Notes: generated from the sequence alone by a model not told the origin. A stretch of 50,988 bases of DNA from Microbacterium resistens NBRC 103078 (GCF_001552355.1 NZ_BCRA01000012.1:1-50988), one strand, 5' to 3'. Positions 19,523 through 27,496 are shown, counted from the first letter of the stretch. A program made the numbers and translations.

Positions 19523-19614
19523 AGCTTCTCCACCGCCTTCCCCAGCAGCCCGACGACGACGAACAAGGCGATCACGCCGAGCGCGTAGACGATGTCAAGC
19601 ACAACAAGCTCCAT
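19519..19614 (-). CDS. 31-residue single-helix membrane peptide, first gene of the kdp operon
   Basis: ATG 19614 opens a 31-codon frame: a short acidic N-terminus, one hydrophobic helix (VYALGVIALFVVVGLLG) and a K-A-V-E-K-L tail. Its stop overlaps the kdpF GTG, so the two are translationally coupled. It resembles KdpF in size and topology but lacks the K-P-E-R-F ending. No clear Shine-Dalgarno sequence is seen (GGAT about five bases upstream). Small peptides at this place occur in other actinobacterial kdp loci as far as I recall, without assigned function. Confidence 0.7.
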   Translation of the reverse strand: MELVVLDIVYALGVIALFVVVGLLGKAVEKL

Positions 19615-19652
19615 TCGGATAACAAGCGACAGCAGGACCACTAGCCGCGCAA

Positions 19653-19707
19653 CCCGAAACAGCGGGTGCAACTCACGATCAAACACCCGCCCACACCCCC
19701 GAAACAG
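19653..19707 (-). promoter_or_regulatory. Paired 10-bp direct repeats in the kdp leader
   Basis: CCCGAAACAG occurs at 19653-19662 and again at 19698-19707, 45 bp apart (start to start), just upstream of the first kdp-operon gene. The inner copy can also pair with the following CGGGT to form a small hairpin. Either could be a KdpE operator or an attenuator; this is inference. Confidence 0.3.
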
Positions 19708-19711
19708 GCGT

Positions 19712-19751
19712 CCTAACAGAACCCATACGAGGATCGGGCGGACTCTGACGG
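19712..19751 (+). repeat. 40-bp imperfect direct repeat, right copy (kdp module border)
   Basis: Begins CCTAACAGAACCCATACGA and ends ACTCTGACGG; partner of 11277-11316 in the same orientation. It lies upstream of the kdp operon and abuts the long inverted repeat at 19752-19833. Confidence 0.6.
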
Positions 19752-19833
19752 GCCGCTAACACCACAGGCCCGCAGAGCGCGCCGACGGCACGGACGCGAG
19801 TGGCCGCGCCCTCTGCGTGGTGCTGTTAGCGGC
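19752..19833. repeat. Long imperfect inverted repeat between kdp and the unknown operon
   Basis: The outer arms GCCGCTAACA (19752-19761) and TGTTAGCGGC (19824-19833) are perfect complements. Inside, CGCAGAG (19771-19777) pairs with CTCTGCG (19811-19817), extended by GCGC-rich bases, so the whole 82 bases can fold into one long hairpin. It lies between two divergent transcription units, so it is not a simple terminator. A recombination site, an operator or a structured RNA are possible. Confidence 0.6.
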
Positions 19834-19904
19834 AGGCCGAGAAGGCGCATGAGTTCCGTGAGGGGCTGTTCCCTGCCCGGTGGTTGCCGCGTAGAAGTGG
19901 AGGC

Positions 19905-20471
19905 ATGACCCTCACCGCCATCCTCCCCTCCCTCAGACGCAGCATCCCCGCCCCTCTCCAACCCCGACGTTGGCCCGAGCACACCGTCCCCACGGTCTCG
20001 GATGTCGTGATCGGCGGAGTGTCCCTGAGGCGACTGGTGGACATCACCGGCACCCCGGCGCTACTCACCGGGGACCTGCCGCACCCGAAACCGGCCCAGG
20101 CGCACGCCCAGGGGATCGGCAACGACGTCACCGTCCTGGTCTTCCAGGTCACCCTCCGCGTCGACACCGACACCGATAAACGCGTCGCCCTCACCGACTG
20201 CGGATTCGCCCGGGTGGCCCCCTACTGGGACGAGTGCCGGCTCATCGGCCGCACGTCGACGGCGAAGAACACCACCATCGAACTCATCCCCGGCGAAACC
20301 GGGTCTGCGCCGTGGCCGTACCCGATCGTCACCCTTCCCGCAGACATCCACCAAGGCGACCTTCTCGCCGTCCCCTGCGCCGGCGCAGTCACGCTCAGCG
20401 ACGTGCGCCCACGCCCACAGGAAGCCTTCGTACGCGCAGATCAGGTCCGGGAACTCGCGGTGACCCGATGA
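19905..20471 (+). CDS. Hypothetical protein, first of an unknown three-gene operon (paralogue A)
   Basis: 188 residues; ATG 19905 follows GTGGAGG. Soluble, no signal peptide. It shares with the next protein the order I-G-x-x-S-L-x-x-L, G-T-P-x-x-L, an R-rich strand, D-C, then G-D-L-L-A-x-x-C-x-G-x-x-x-L, so the two arose by duplication. I do not recognise the family. The overlap with the next gene (ATGA) implies coordinated expression, perhaps as a heterodimer. Confidence 0.75.
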   Translation: MTLTAILPSLRRSIPAPLQPRRWPEHTVPTVSDVVIGGVSLRRLVDITGTPALLTGDLPHPKPAQAHAQGIGNDVTVLVFQVTLRVDTDTDKRVALTDCGFARVAPYWDECRLIGRTSTAKNTTIELIPGETGSAPWPYPIVTLPADIHQGDLLAVPCAGAVTLSDVRPRPQEAFVRADQVRELAVTR

Positions 20472-21016
20472 GCATCATGCACACCCTGATCTCGTCCCGG
20501 GCGATGGCTCTTGCCGCCCTGTACGAGGACTGCCCACCCTGGCCCGCAGACACCGCCTTCGCCGACCGCGACATCAGCATCGGCGCGCAATCACTCACCG
20601 CCCTCGCAGCACAGCGCGGCACCCCCTGTGTCCTGATCGCGCCCAGCAGCGCGTCGGCGCGAGGAGAGGAGTACCGCACCGTCATCGTCACCACCATCCT
20701 CGCCCGCACATCGCGCCGCGGGCTGCGGCACCCCTTGGAACTGACGGTCGACTGCGACCTGGCCGCCCTCGACTCCCGCGTCCTCGACGTCCTGCCCCTG
20801 CAGTGCCCGAACGCGCGGCACCGCAAGACGACTCTGCTGCGCTCCCCGCACACGCAGACCGCCATCAGGGTGCTGCTTCCGCAGACCTGCGCCCCCGGTG
20901 ACCTCCTCGCCCTCACCTGCGAAGGCACGATCGCACTCGGGCAGATCACCAGCCACCCCACCCGCATCCACCCGGGCAGTGACGACGAGGAGTGGCAAGG
21001 CAGGTGCCTCAAATAA
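20468..21016 (+). CDS. Hypothetical protein, paralogue B of the unknown operon
   Basis: 182 residues. ATG 20468 overlaps the stop of paralogue A, and its own TAA overlaps the next ATG (TAATG). It has the same G-T-P-C-V-L and G-D-L-L-A-L-T-C-E-G-T signature as its neighbour. Several Cys and Arg residues but no recognisable catalytic motif. Soluble. Function unknown. Confidence 0.75.
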   Translation: MSIMHTLISSRAMALAALYEDCPPWPADTAFADRDISIGAQSLTALAAQRGTPCVLIAPSSASARGEEYRTVIVTTILARTSRRGLRHPLELTVDCDLAALDSRVLDVLPLQCPNARHRKTTLLRSPHTQTAIRVLLPQTCAPGDLLALTCEGTIALGQITSHPTRIHPGSDDEEWQGRCLK

Positions 21017-21579
21017 TGGACACCATCCGACACACCACCCGCTCGTCCCCGGCAGGCCCGCAGTCTGGGAAGGCTCGTTTGCTCCTCTACGGCGACTCGC
21101 TCGACAGCCTCGCCTATCTTGCCATGCCCGTTCCTTACGATCACGACGCACTCGACGACCGGAGAGCGCGAACCATGATCGTGGGAATCCGCGTGCCCGA
21201 CACGAACCACCCTCGGCAAGCGCTCCGGAGTCAGCTCCGGGCAGCGCATGACATCCTCACGAAGCCGCTGCGCACGCACCCCCTGGTGCGGCACATCTTC
21301 TACATCGTCGAAGTCCCGTCTGACTCACCGACCCCTGACCGCGCCGTCAACGCATTGTCCGCAGCGATCTGCGCACACCACGCTGAGATCGAAATGCGCC
21401 ACGGCCGCGACATCTGCATCACCGGAATCATCACCACCCCCCACACCGACCCCGTGACACTCACCGAACGCGTACACCAAAGGATCACCACCACACCCTT
21501 CGAGAGCTACTACGCGACCTCGTGGGACCAAATCGCACACAGATCCATTGCCGCCGCCGCCGCAGAAGCACTTCTCTAG
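21016..21579 (+). CDS. Hypothetical protein, third gene of the unknown operon
   Basis: 187 residues from ATG 21016, which overlaps the preceding stop. The stretch KARLLLYGDSLDSLAYL near residue 17 and the alternating strands and helices suggest a small alpha/beta fold. There is no membrane segment and no motif I can name. It is not visibly homologous to the two preceding paralogues. Tight coupling of all three genes points to one complex or pathway. Confidence 0.75.
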   Translation: MDTIRHTTRSSPAGPQSGKARLLLYGDSLDSLAYLAMPVPYDHDALDDRRARTMIVGIRVPDTNHPRQALRSQLRAAHDILTKPLRTHPLVRHIFYIVEVPSDSPTPDRAVNALSAAICAHHAEIEMRHGRDICITGIITTPHTDPVTLTERVHQRITTTPFESYYATSWDQIAHRSIAAAAAEALL

Positions 21580-21652
21580 CGTCGCCGAATCCCTACCAGT
21601 GGACCCATCGATGGTCACGGGCGCCAGCTCCCAGCGCGAATCCGCGTGCTTA

Positions 21653-22195
21653 CTAATCTCGCGCGGGAGACAGTGCATGCGTCTCCTCGTAGACGGCCAT
21701 CCACACGCGGTCGTACACGCTTCGCGTGATCCTCCCGTGACGAAGATCCTCTGTTGCGCGCTCCATCAGCAACGACAGCGTCGTGATCATCTCTTCACGA
21801 TCCTCATCATCACGACGAGGCCAGAACACGAATCGGCTCGACCACGCCATTGCCACCCGTACACGAAGCGGACGTGCCTTCCACCAAAGGAACACTCCGG
21901 CCGACACCCCCACCAGCACGATCCCGACCGCCGACGCCTCAGGAGACGCGCCAACCGCGATAAGCACAAGCCACAGCAGCAGACCCATGCTCAGGGCCGC
22001 CGGCACGAAAGCACTCGCCAACCGTGCCCAGAACCGTTCACGCTCCGACGACACCGGCGAATACACGACCAGGCGGGACGTCCCCACACCGTGACGCGCG
22101 ACAGTGTGACAAACGGATCCCCAGCGCACGGGTCGCGGCAACCGGGAACCGCTGGGCTGTCGCGACCGGCCAGCTGTGGGACTTACACGAGACAT
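21653..22195 (-). CDS. Hypothetical two-helix membrane protein
   Basis: 180 residues from ATG 22195; an internal GTG (V-G-T-S-R) about 37 residues in is an alternative start, since the first residues are Arg/Pro-rich and poorly structured. Two adjacent membrane helices at ~60-105, then a cytoplasmic helical domain with R-R-D-D-E-D-R-E-E and Y-D-R-V-W. It converges on the unknown operon. No family recognised. Confidence 0.55.
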   Translation of the reverse strand: MSRVSPTAGRSRQPSGSRLPRPVRWGSVCHTVARHGVGTSRLVVYSPVSSERERFWARLASAFVPAALSMGLLLWLVLIAVGASPEASAVGIVLVGVSAGVFLWWKARPLRVRVAMAWSSRFVFWPRRDDEDREEMITTLSLLMERATEDLRHGRITRSVYDRVWMAVYEETHALSPARD

Positions 22196-22495
22196 GCACT
22201 GATGCTCACCCGCTCACGGGACCGCCGCGAGAGCGCCATACGGAGCCCATGCAGCAAACCGGCAGATCACCGCGGTTCGCTAACGCATTCCCAACACTAA
22301 CGCCCCCGTTTACCGGGCACATCCGACCCATCAAACGCCCGAGCACCGCGCCGCAGGGGGCAGCCGGAGCCGCTGATCGTTCCCAATCCCTTGGCTCTCG
22401 CGTACGGATCGAGCGCGATATCGGCAGCAGCTTCGCCATGCTCCGCGTCGGTGAGCATGCTGGCAACAAGCAGGTCCTCACAGTGCTGGTGTATC
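22196..22495. other. 300-bp stretch without a recognisable gene
   Basis: No frame on either strand looks coding: the short frames here are low-quality and unsupported. It lies between the upstream side of the membrane-protein gene and the end of the methyltransferase gene, so it probably holds the promoter of the former. I see no strong hairpin or repeat. Confidence 0.5.
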
Positions 22496-23602
22496 TCAGA
22501 AGTTGAGCATCTTCCGGGCCGCTCCCAAAGCCGCGACAGCTTGCCTCGGGAGAACACCGTTCCCGAGCGACGCAAGTTGTTGGTTGGCGGTCAGCCCATG
22601 ACACGCATCGGTCACCCATCCGGCCGGTAGCCCCATAAGCCATTCGACGAACGGGGGCGCCGGACGCGGACCGGTCTTGTCGCTCAGAAGCGCCGGTGAC
22701 GGAGCGGAGCGGCCAGTGATTCGCTCCCATCTGGTCACGGCTTCGGCGTATCGTCCCCAGCGTCGAAGAGCTGCCCGATCAACGACCACAGGCTCTCGGG
22801 CTCCTGGGTGCGCGGGTATCCGTGTGGTCCGTGGAGGGCGAGGTCGATAATCTGATGGCTCAGAGCGATCGTGCCCCGCCGTGCTTTCACCTGTTGCAGG
22901 GTCTCCCCGCCCCGAGACGCGTCCGACGCGAGTGGGGTCCGGAACAGCGCGGTGGGCGAGGATGAAGACCCGGTATCGGGGATGAGGTGCGCCGATAGCG
23001 GAAGCGGGTAAACCGATCCATTGCGCGTCATACCGGAGGTCGGCCAGGTCTCCCAAAACTGCTCCCGCTGCCCGAAGAGGTCGAGTTGCGGTTTCTCCCA
23101 AATGCCACGAATCGGATTCCACACTGCGAGAGGCTGCGTCGCTGGGGGTTGCGTCTTTGGGGTTGCGCTGCTCATCGTTGTCTCCTTCGGGAATCGCGCG
23201 GATCGCGGGTGCAGATAGCAGCCCGCGCACGTTCTCGATCACCACCCGTTCCGGTTGCAGAACGTCGATCGCTGCTGCCATGTGCGCCCAGAGTCCGGAT
23301 CGAGTGCCGAGTTTCAGGCCGGCCATCTTCCCGACCGTGGATACGTCTTGGCAGGGGAACCCGCCGCAGAGGATGTCCACCGGCGGGACAGTGTTCCAGT
23401 TGATGGTGGTGATGTCGCCGAGGTTGGGGGCGTCGGGCCAGTGGTGGGAGAAGACGCGGGCAATGAGTTCGTTTATCTCAGAGAACCAGATCGTTTTCGC
23501 CCCGAACACTTCCTCGACGGCGAGATCGAGTCCGCCGTAACCAGAGAACAGCGACCCGACGCGTAGCGGCGCGGCCGGGTCGCTTGGAACCCTATTTGCC
23601 AT
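22496..23602 (-). CDS. Orphan DNA (cytosine-5)-methyltransferase
   Basis: 368 residues; ATG 23602 has AGGAGG at good spacing. C5-methyltransferase motifs in order: L-F-S-G-Y-G-G-L-D at ~18-26 (SAM binding), G-G-F-P-C-Q-D-V-S with catalytic Cys84, E-N-V-R-G at ~123, G-A-P-H-P-R-Y-R-V-F (motif VIII), a short target-recognition region, and L-G-N-G-V-L-P-R-Q-A near the end (motif X). No restriction endonuclease lies beside it, so it probably protects the ICE in a new host, complementing the ArdC-like protein. A second gene is nested in another frame at 22735-23175. Confidence 0.93.
   Translation of the reverse strand: MANRVPSDPAAPLRVGSLFSGYGGLDLAVEEVFGAKTIWFSEINELIARVFSHHWPDAPNLGDITTINWNTVPPVDILCGGFPCQDVSTVGKMAGLKLGTRSGLWAHMAAAIDVLQPERVVIENVRGLLSAPAIRAIPEGDNDEQRNPKDATPSDAASRSVESDSWHLGETATRPLRAAGAVLGDLADLRYDAQWIGLPASAIGAPHPRYRVFILAHRAVPDPTRVGRVSGRGDPATGESTAGHDRSEPSDYRPRPPRTTRIPAHPGAREPVVVDRAALRRWGRYAEAVTRWERITGRSAPSPALLSDKTGPRPAPPFVEWLMGLPAGWVTDACHGLTANQQLASLGNGVLPRQAVAALGAARKMLNF
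22735..23175 (-). CDS. Nested 146-residue gene inside the methyltransferase gene
   Basis: Same strand as the methyltransferase but a different frame and wholly inside it. ATG 23175 is preceded by GAAGGAGACAACG, a near-ideal ribosome site that the outer gene does not need. The protein has W-E-T-W-P-T-S-G-M-T-R-N-G, G-S-S-S-S-P-T, then F-R-T-P-L-A-S-D-A-S-R-G-G-E-T-L. From memory this W-P-T-S-G-M-x-R-x-G / T-P-x-A-x-D composition is that of a protein repeatedly found beside cytosine methyltransferases in actinobacterial phages. Position over the motif VIII and recognition region makes this true dual coding, if expressed. A chance shadow frame is the alternative. Confidence 0.6.
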   Translation of the reverse strand: MSSATPKTQPPATQPLAVWNPIRGIWEKPQLDLFGQREQFWETWPTSGMTRNGSVYPLPLSAHLIPDTGSSSSPTALFRTPLASDASRGGETLQQVKARRGTIALSHQIIDLALHGPHGYPRTQEPESLWSLIGQLFDAGDDTPKP

Positions 23603-23882
23603 CGGCGAGCCTCCTGGGTCGGTGATCCTCGGAGCCGTGATGCTGCTCCGAGCTGGTCACCAACGAGGTGCACGGTCGGCCCCACCGGCCTACGCCCAGG
23701 CCGCTCGCCACGCCCCGCGTGCCGCGCCCAAAAGTTCGCTCGTCTGACCCCTTCGCGGTTCGCTCAAACGGGTTGTCACGCGTCTTGCAAGCGAGGTTCG
23801 CCGCCTCCGGAAAGTGCCCTCAAAAGTCACCGCGCCCGCGGGCTGTGAAGCTCACCTTCGGGGTGAGGAGAGGCGGTGCCTG
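23603..23882. other. Divergent intergenic region, possible oriT
   Basis: 280 bases between the divergent methyltransferase and relaxase genes. It holds an inverted repeat, CTCGGAGC (23628-23635) with GCTCCGAG (23645-23652), flanked by GGTGA and TCACC; a GC-rich palindrome GCCCGCGGGC; and a CTCACC-TTCG-GGTGAG hairpin just before the relaxase start. Origins of transfer usually lie next to the relaxase gene and carry such stem-loops, so this is the best oriT candidate; the nick site cannot be named from sequence alone. Confidence 0.45.
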
Positions 23883-26800
23883 GTGACGGTTTCGATGCGG
23901 GTGATGTCCGCCGGTGACGGCTACAAGTACCTCCTGCGCACCGTCGCCACCGGCGACGGTGACCGAGTGCTCTCCACACCGCTGACGAGGTACTACACGG
24001 AGGAAGGAACACCACCGGGCCGATGGCTCGGATCAGCCGTCACCGCACTCGGCGGCGGAACGATCGCCGTCGGTGACGAGGTTTCCGAGTTGCAGCTTCA
24101 ACGTCTGATCGGGCAGGGCCGCGACCCGGTGACCGATCAGGCGCTCGGCAGTCCGTATCGGAAGTACCCGACGCTGACCGAGCGCATCGAACACCGCACG
24201 TCGAGGCTCGATGCTGACCTTCATGTGACCGAGCGTGCGGAAGCGGTCGCCGCAATCGCGGCTGAGGAGAATGCTCGTGGGGTGCGGAAGGCGGTTGCTG
24301 GGTTCGATTTCACGTTCTCGATTCCGAAGTCCGCGTCGGTGCTGTGGGCGGTGTCGGACGCGGGGACGCAATCGCTGATTGCGGACGCGCATCACGCGGC
24401 GGTTGCGGAGATGGTTGCGTTCATCGAGCGCGAGGTTGCAGCAACCCGTGTCGGCGCAGCAGGGCGCAATGGGGCGGTTGCACAAGCCGATGTGTCCGGG
24501 GTGATCGCGACCGCGTTCGATCACTACGACTCACGGGCGGGTGACCCGCATCTGCACACGCATGTCGTGATCTCGAACAAGGTGCAGACCGTCCACGACG
24601 GCAAATGGCGCTCCCTCGACGGCCGACCCCTCCACGCCGCGACCGTCGCCCTCTCTGAACTTCACGAGGCCGTGTTCGCTGATCACCTCACCCGTGCGTT
24701 CGGCGTCGAGTGGGAGGCGCGTGACATGGGACGCGACCGCAACCCTGCCTGGGCGATCACTACCGTGCCCGAGCCACTGGTGGCGGAGTTCTCATCCAGG
24801 TCCAGGCAGATCGATCAGGAGAAGAACCGTCTCATCGCTGAGTACGTTGCCCGTCACGGTCGGCAGCCGTCGCTGGCGACGGTCATCAAGTTGCGGGCGC
24901 AGGCGACGTTGGCGACCCGGCCGGAGAAGCAGGTGCGTTCCCTCGCGGACCTCACGAGTGAGTGGAGGGGTCGTGCGTCGCACCTTCTCGGTGAAGACGC
25001 CACCCGCTGGGCTCGCACCGTCGCCGCCAACGACGCCCCCATGCTGTTGCGCGCGGACGATGTGCCTTTGGACGTGATCGCTTCGCTCGGGCGCAGCGTG
25101 GTGGAGACAGTTGGTGAGAAGCGGTCGACCTGGCGGCGCTGGAACCTTACCGCCGAAGCCGCCCGCCAAACGATGCCGTACCGGTTCGCCACCACGCAGG
25201 ATCGTGAAGCTGTCGTCGGGATGGTGGTCGATGCTGCCGAGCGCGCGTCGATCCAGCTCACCCCGCCCGAGCTTGCGTCCAGCCCGACCGTGTTCCGTCG
25301 GGCTGACGGCAGCAGCAGATTCCGACCAGTCGCATCGACGGTCTACTCGTCGCCTGGCATCCTTGCGGCGGAAGACCGGCTCCTCGAGCGCGCCCGCACC
25401 ATGACCGCACCCACCGTGCCCGTCGAGGTGGTCGAGAAGGTCACCCATCGCCCGGACCGCGACGGCAGGCTCCTCGCCGACGACCAAACCGCAGCCCTCA
25501 CCGGCATTGCGATCTCAGGCCGAGCAGTGGACGTCTTGGTCGGCCCGGCCGGGGCCGGGAAGACGACAGCGATGCGTGCCTTACGCACGGCGTGGGAGCG
25601 GGAGCATGGGCGCGGCAGCGTCGTCGGGCTGGCACCGTCGGCGGTGGCCGCGCAGGTCCTCTCTGATGATCTGGGTATCCGGACGGAGAACACCGCGAAG
25701 TGGTGGCAAGACCACCAGAACGTAGGCGTGTCATTCCGTAAGGGGCAGCTCGTGATTGTGGACGAAGCCTCCCTTGCCGGCACCCTCTCGATCGACCGGA
25801 TCACGGCGCACGCGGTGGAGGTGGGTGCGAAGGTGCTGTTGGTGGGTGACTGGGCGCAACTGCAATCCGTCACCGCTGGTGGCGCGTTCTCCCTCCTCGT
25901 GCACGACCGCGGCGATGCCCCGGAACTGGTCGATGTGCACCGCTTCGTCAACGACTGGGAGAAGACCGCCTCCCTTGATCTCCGTCACGGCCACACCGAA
26001 GCCATCGACGCCTACGCCACCCACGGTCGCATCACTGGCGGTGATACCGAGGCGATGATTGACGCCGCCTACACCGCCTGGCGCGCCGATGCCCTTGCCG
26101 GGGTTTCGACGGTGTTGATTGCGGACTCGACCGAGTCCGTCCATGCTCTGAATCAGCGTGCCCGCGCTGACCTCATCCTCGACGGTACGGTGAACGCTCG
26201 CCGTGAAGTCGCCCTCCACGGTGATGCCCGTGCCGGGGTCGGCGACACGATCATTACCAGGAAGAACGACCGTCGTCTCCACACCCCGCGGGGATGGGTA
26301 CGCAACGGGGACCGCTGGACCGTCACCGACATTCGCGATGACGGATCGCTGACCGTCCGCCGCGCGAACAGCCGCGGCACCGTGCTCCTCCCGGCGGACT
26401 ATGTCTCCGATCATGTTGATCTGGGATACGCAGTCACGGCGCATAGGGCGCAGGGCATCACGACGGATACCTCGCATGTGCTTGTTGATTCGTCTACGAC
26501 GCGGGAGAACCTGTATGTCGCGATGACCCGCGGAAGACAATCGAACCTCGTCTACATCGCCACCGACCGCCCCGACGACAACCACACCACCCCCCATCCC
26601 GCGGATGACCCGGAGGCGACCGCGCGGAGCGTGCTCTTCGGGGTCCTGCAGCACGTCGGTGCCGAGCTCTCCGCGCACGAGACGATCACGGCCGAACACG
26701 AGACCTGGGGGTCGGTGGGTCAACTCGCGGCCGAGTACGAGACGATCGCGCAAGCCGCCCAACACGACCGCTTCGCCACCCTCATCCGTCAATCCGGTCT

Positions 26801-27431
26801 CACCCCGGACGAAGCAGAAGACACGATCCACTCCGACGCATTCGGCGCCCTCACCGCCGAACTCCGGCGGGCGGAAGCGAACCACCACAACATCGACGCC
26901 CTCATGCCTCGGATGGTCGCAGCCCGCGGGTTCGGCGACGCCGACGACATCGCCTCCGTCCTGCACCACCGCCTCGCCCGCGCGACCGAGAGGCCGGCTG
27001 GTTCTGGGCGTACCCGCAAGGCACCCCGCCTGATCGCCGGCCTCATCCCCGAAGCAACCGGGCCCATGTCCGCCGAGATGAGAAAGGCCCTCACGGAACG
27101 GCGCGAGCTGATCCAGCAACGCGCCGAAGCAGTCCTCGACCAAGCCCTCACCGAACAGCAGGAATGGGCGCTCGCACTCGGAGACACACCGGCAGATGCG
27201 AGAGCTGCGGCAGCGTGGAAACAGCAAGCGCGAACGGTCGCCGCGTATCGCGACCGCTACGGCATCACCACACGCACGCCGCTCGACCCTGCACCCAATA
27301 GCGATGCGCAGAAGATCGACGCGGCACGAGCGAAAGCCGCCCTCGCGAGGCTCCGCGACCTCGCCGGCGGCGAGGGCAGCGATGACCTTTCGCGGACGGT
27401 GCGGCGCGAGGGTGCGAGCCGGGGCCTGTGA
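23883..27431 (+). CDS. MobF-family relaxase/helicase (TraA/TrwC-like)
   Basis: 1182 residues from GTG 23883, which follows a purine-rich GAGGAGAGG; ATG 23895 is a possible alternative. The TrwC relaxase domain covers ~1-330: N-terminal Tyr residues (Y-K-Y-L, R-Y-Y-T), F-D-F-T-F-S-I-P-K-S-x-S-V-L-W and the metal-binding H-L-H-T-H at ~222-226. A RecD2/TraI-type helicase follows, with Walker A G-P-A-G-A-G-K-T-T at ~554 and V-I-V-D-E-A-S (motif II), ending with A-V-T-A-H-R-A-Q-G and Y-V-A-M-T-R-G. It nicks oriT, stays linked to the strand and unwinds it for transfer. The charged C-terminal ~250 residues probably contact the coupling protein. Confidence 0.95.
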   Translation: MTVSMRVMSAGDGYKYLLRTVATGDGDRVLSTPLTRYYTEEGTPPGRWLGSAVTALGGGTIAVGDEVSELQLQRLIGQGRDPVTDQALGSPYRKYPTLTERIEHRTSRLDADLHVTERAEAVAAIAAEENARGVRKAVAGFDFTFSIPKSASVLWAVSDAGTQSLIADAHHAAVAEMVAFIEREVAATRVGAAGRNGAVAQADVSGVIATAFDHYDSRAGDPHLHTHVVISNKVQTVHDGKWRSLDGRPLHAATVALSELHEAVFADHLTRAFGVEWEARDMGRDRNPAWAITTVPEPLVAEFSSRSRQIDQEKNRLIAEYVARHGRQPSLATVIKLRAQATLATRPEKQVRSLADLTSEWRGRASHLLGEDATRWARTVAANDAPMLLRADDVPLDVIASLGRSVVETVGEKRSTWRRWNLTAEAARQTMPYRFATTQDREAVVGMVVDAAERASIQLTPPELASSPTVFRRADGSSRFRPVASTVYSSPGILAAEDRLLERARTMTAPTVPVEVVEKVTHRPDRDGRLLADDQTAALTGIAISGRAVDVLVGPAGAGKTTAMRALRTAWEREHGRGSVVGLAPSAVAAQVLSDDLGIRTENTAKWWQDHQNVGVSFRKGQLVIVDEASLAGTLSIDRITAHAVEVGAKVLLVGDWAQLQSVTAGGAFSLLVHDRGDAPELVDVHRFVNDWEKTASLDLRHGHTEAIDAYATHGRITGGDTEAMIDAAYTAWRADALAGVSTVLIADSTESVHALNQRARADLILDGTVNARREVALHGDARAGVGDTIITRKNDRRLHTPRGWVRNGDRWTVTDIRDDGSLTVRRANSRGTVLLPADYVSDHVDLGYAVTAHRAQGITTDTSHVLVDSSTTRENLYVAMTRGRQSNLVYIATDRPDDNHTTPHPADDPEATARSVLFGVLQHVGAELSAHETITAEHETWGSVGQLAAEYETIAQAAQHDRFATLIRQSGLTPDEAEDTIHSDAFGALTAELRRAEANHHNIDALMPRMVAARGFGDADDIASVLHHRLARATERPAGSGRTRKAPRLIAGLIPEATGPMSAEMRKALTERRELIQQRAEAVLDQALTEQQEWALALGDTPADARAAAAWKQQARTVAAYRDRYGITTRTPLDPAPNSDAQKIDAARAKAALARLRDLAGGEGSDDLSRTVRREGASRGL

Positions 27432-27471
27432 CCGGTTGCCCTTCCGATTGTCGCTGGTGCGTCGTACTCTT

Positions 27472-27496
27472 GAAAGTGAGGCGGATTTCTCCTTGA
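27472..27496 (+). promoter_or_regulatory. Possible sigma-70-type promoter before the small membrane gene
   Basis: TTGAAA and TGATAT are separated by about 18 bases in the 153-base gap between relaxase and the next gene. The spacing suits a housekeeping promoter. No other support. Confidence 0.3.

Noticed and set aside
19615..19711. A c-di-AMP (ydaO-type) riboswitch in the kdp leader, as found before some potassium transporter genes
   Set aside because: The leader is too short and I could not lay the conserved core and pseudoknot elements onto it.
19752..19833. Integron attC site
   Set aside because: Arms end in GTTAG-type bases but do not satisfy the core consensus, and no integron integrase is present.
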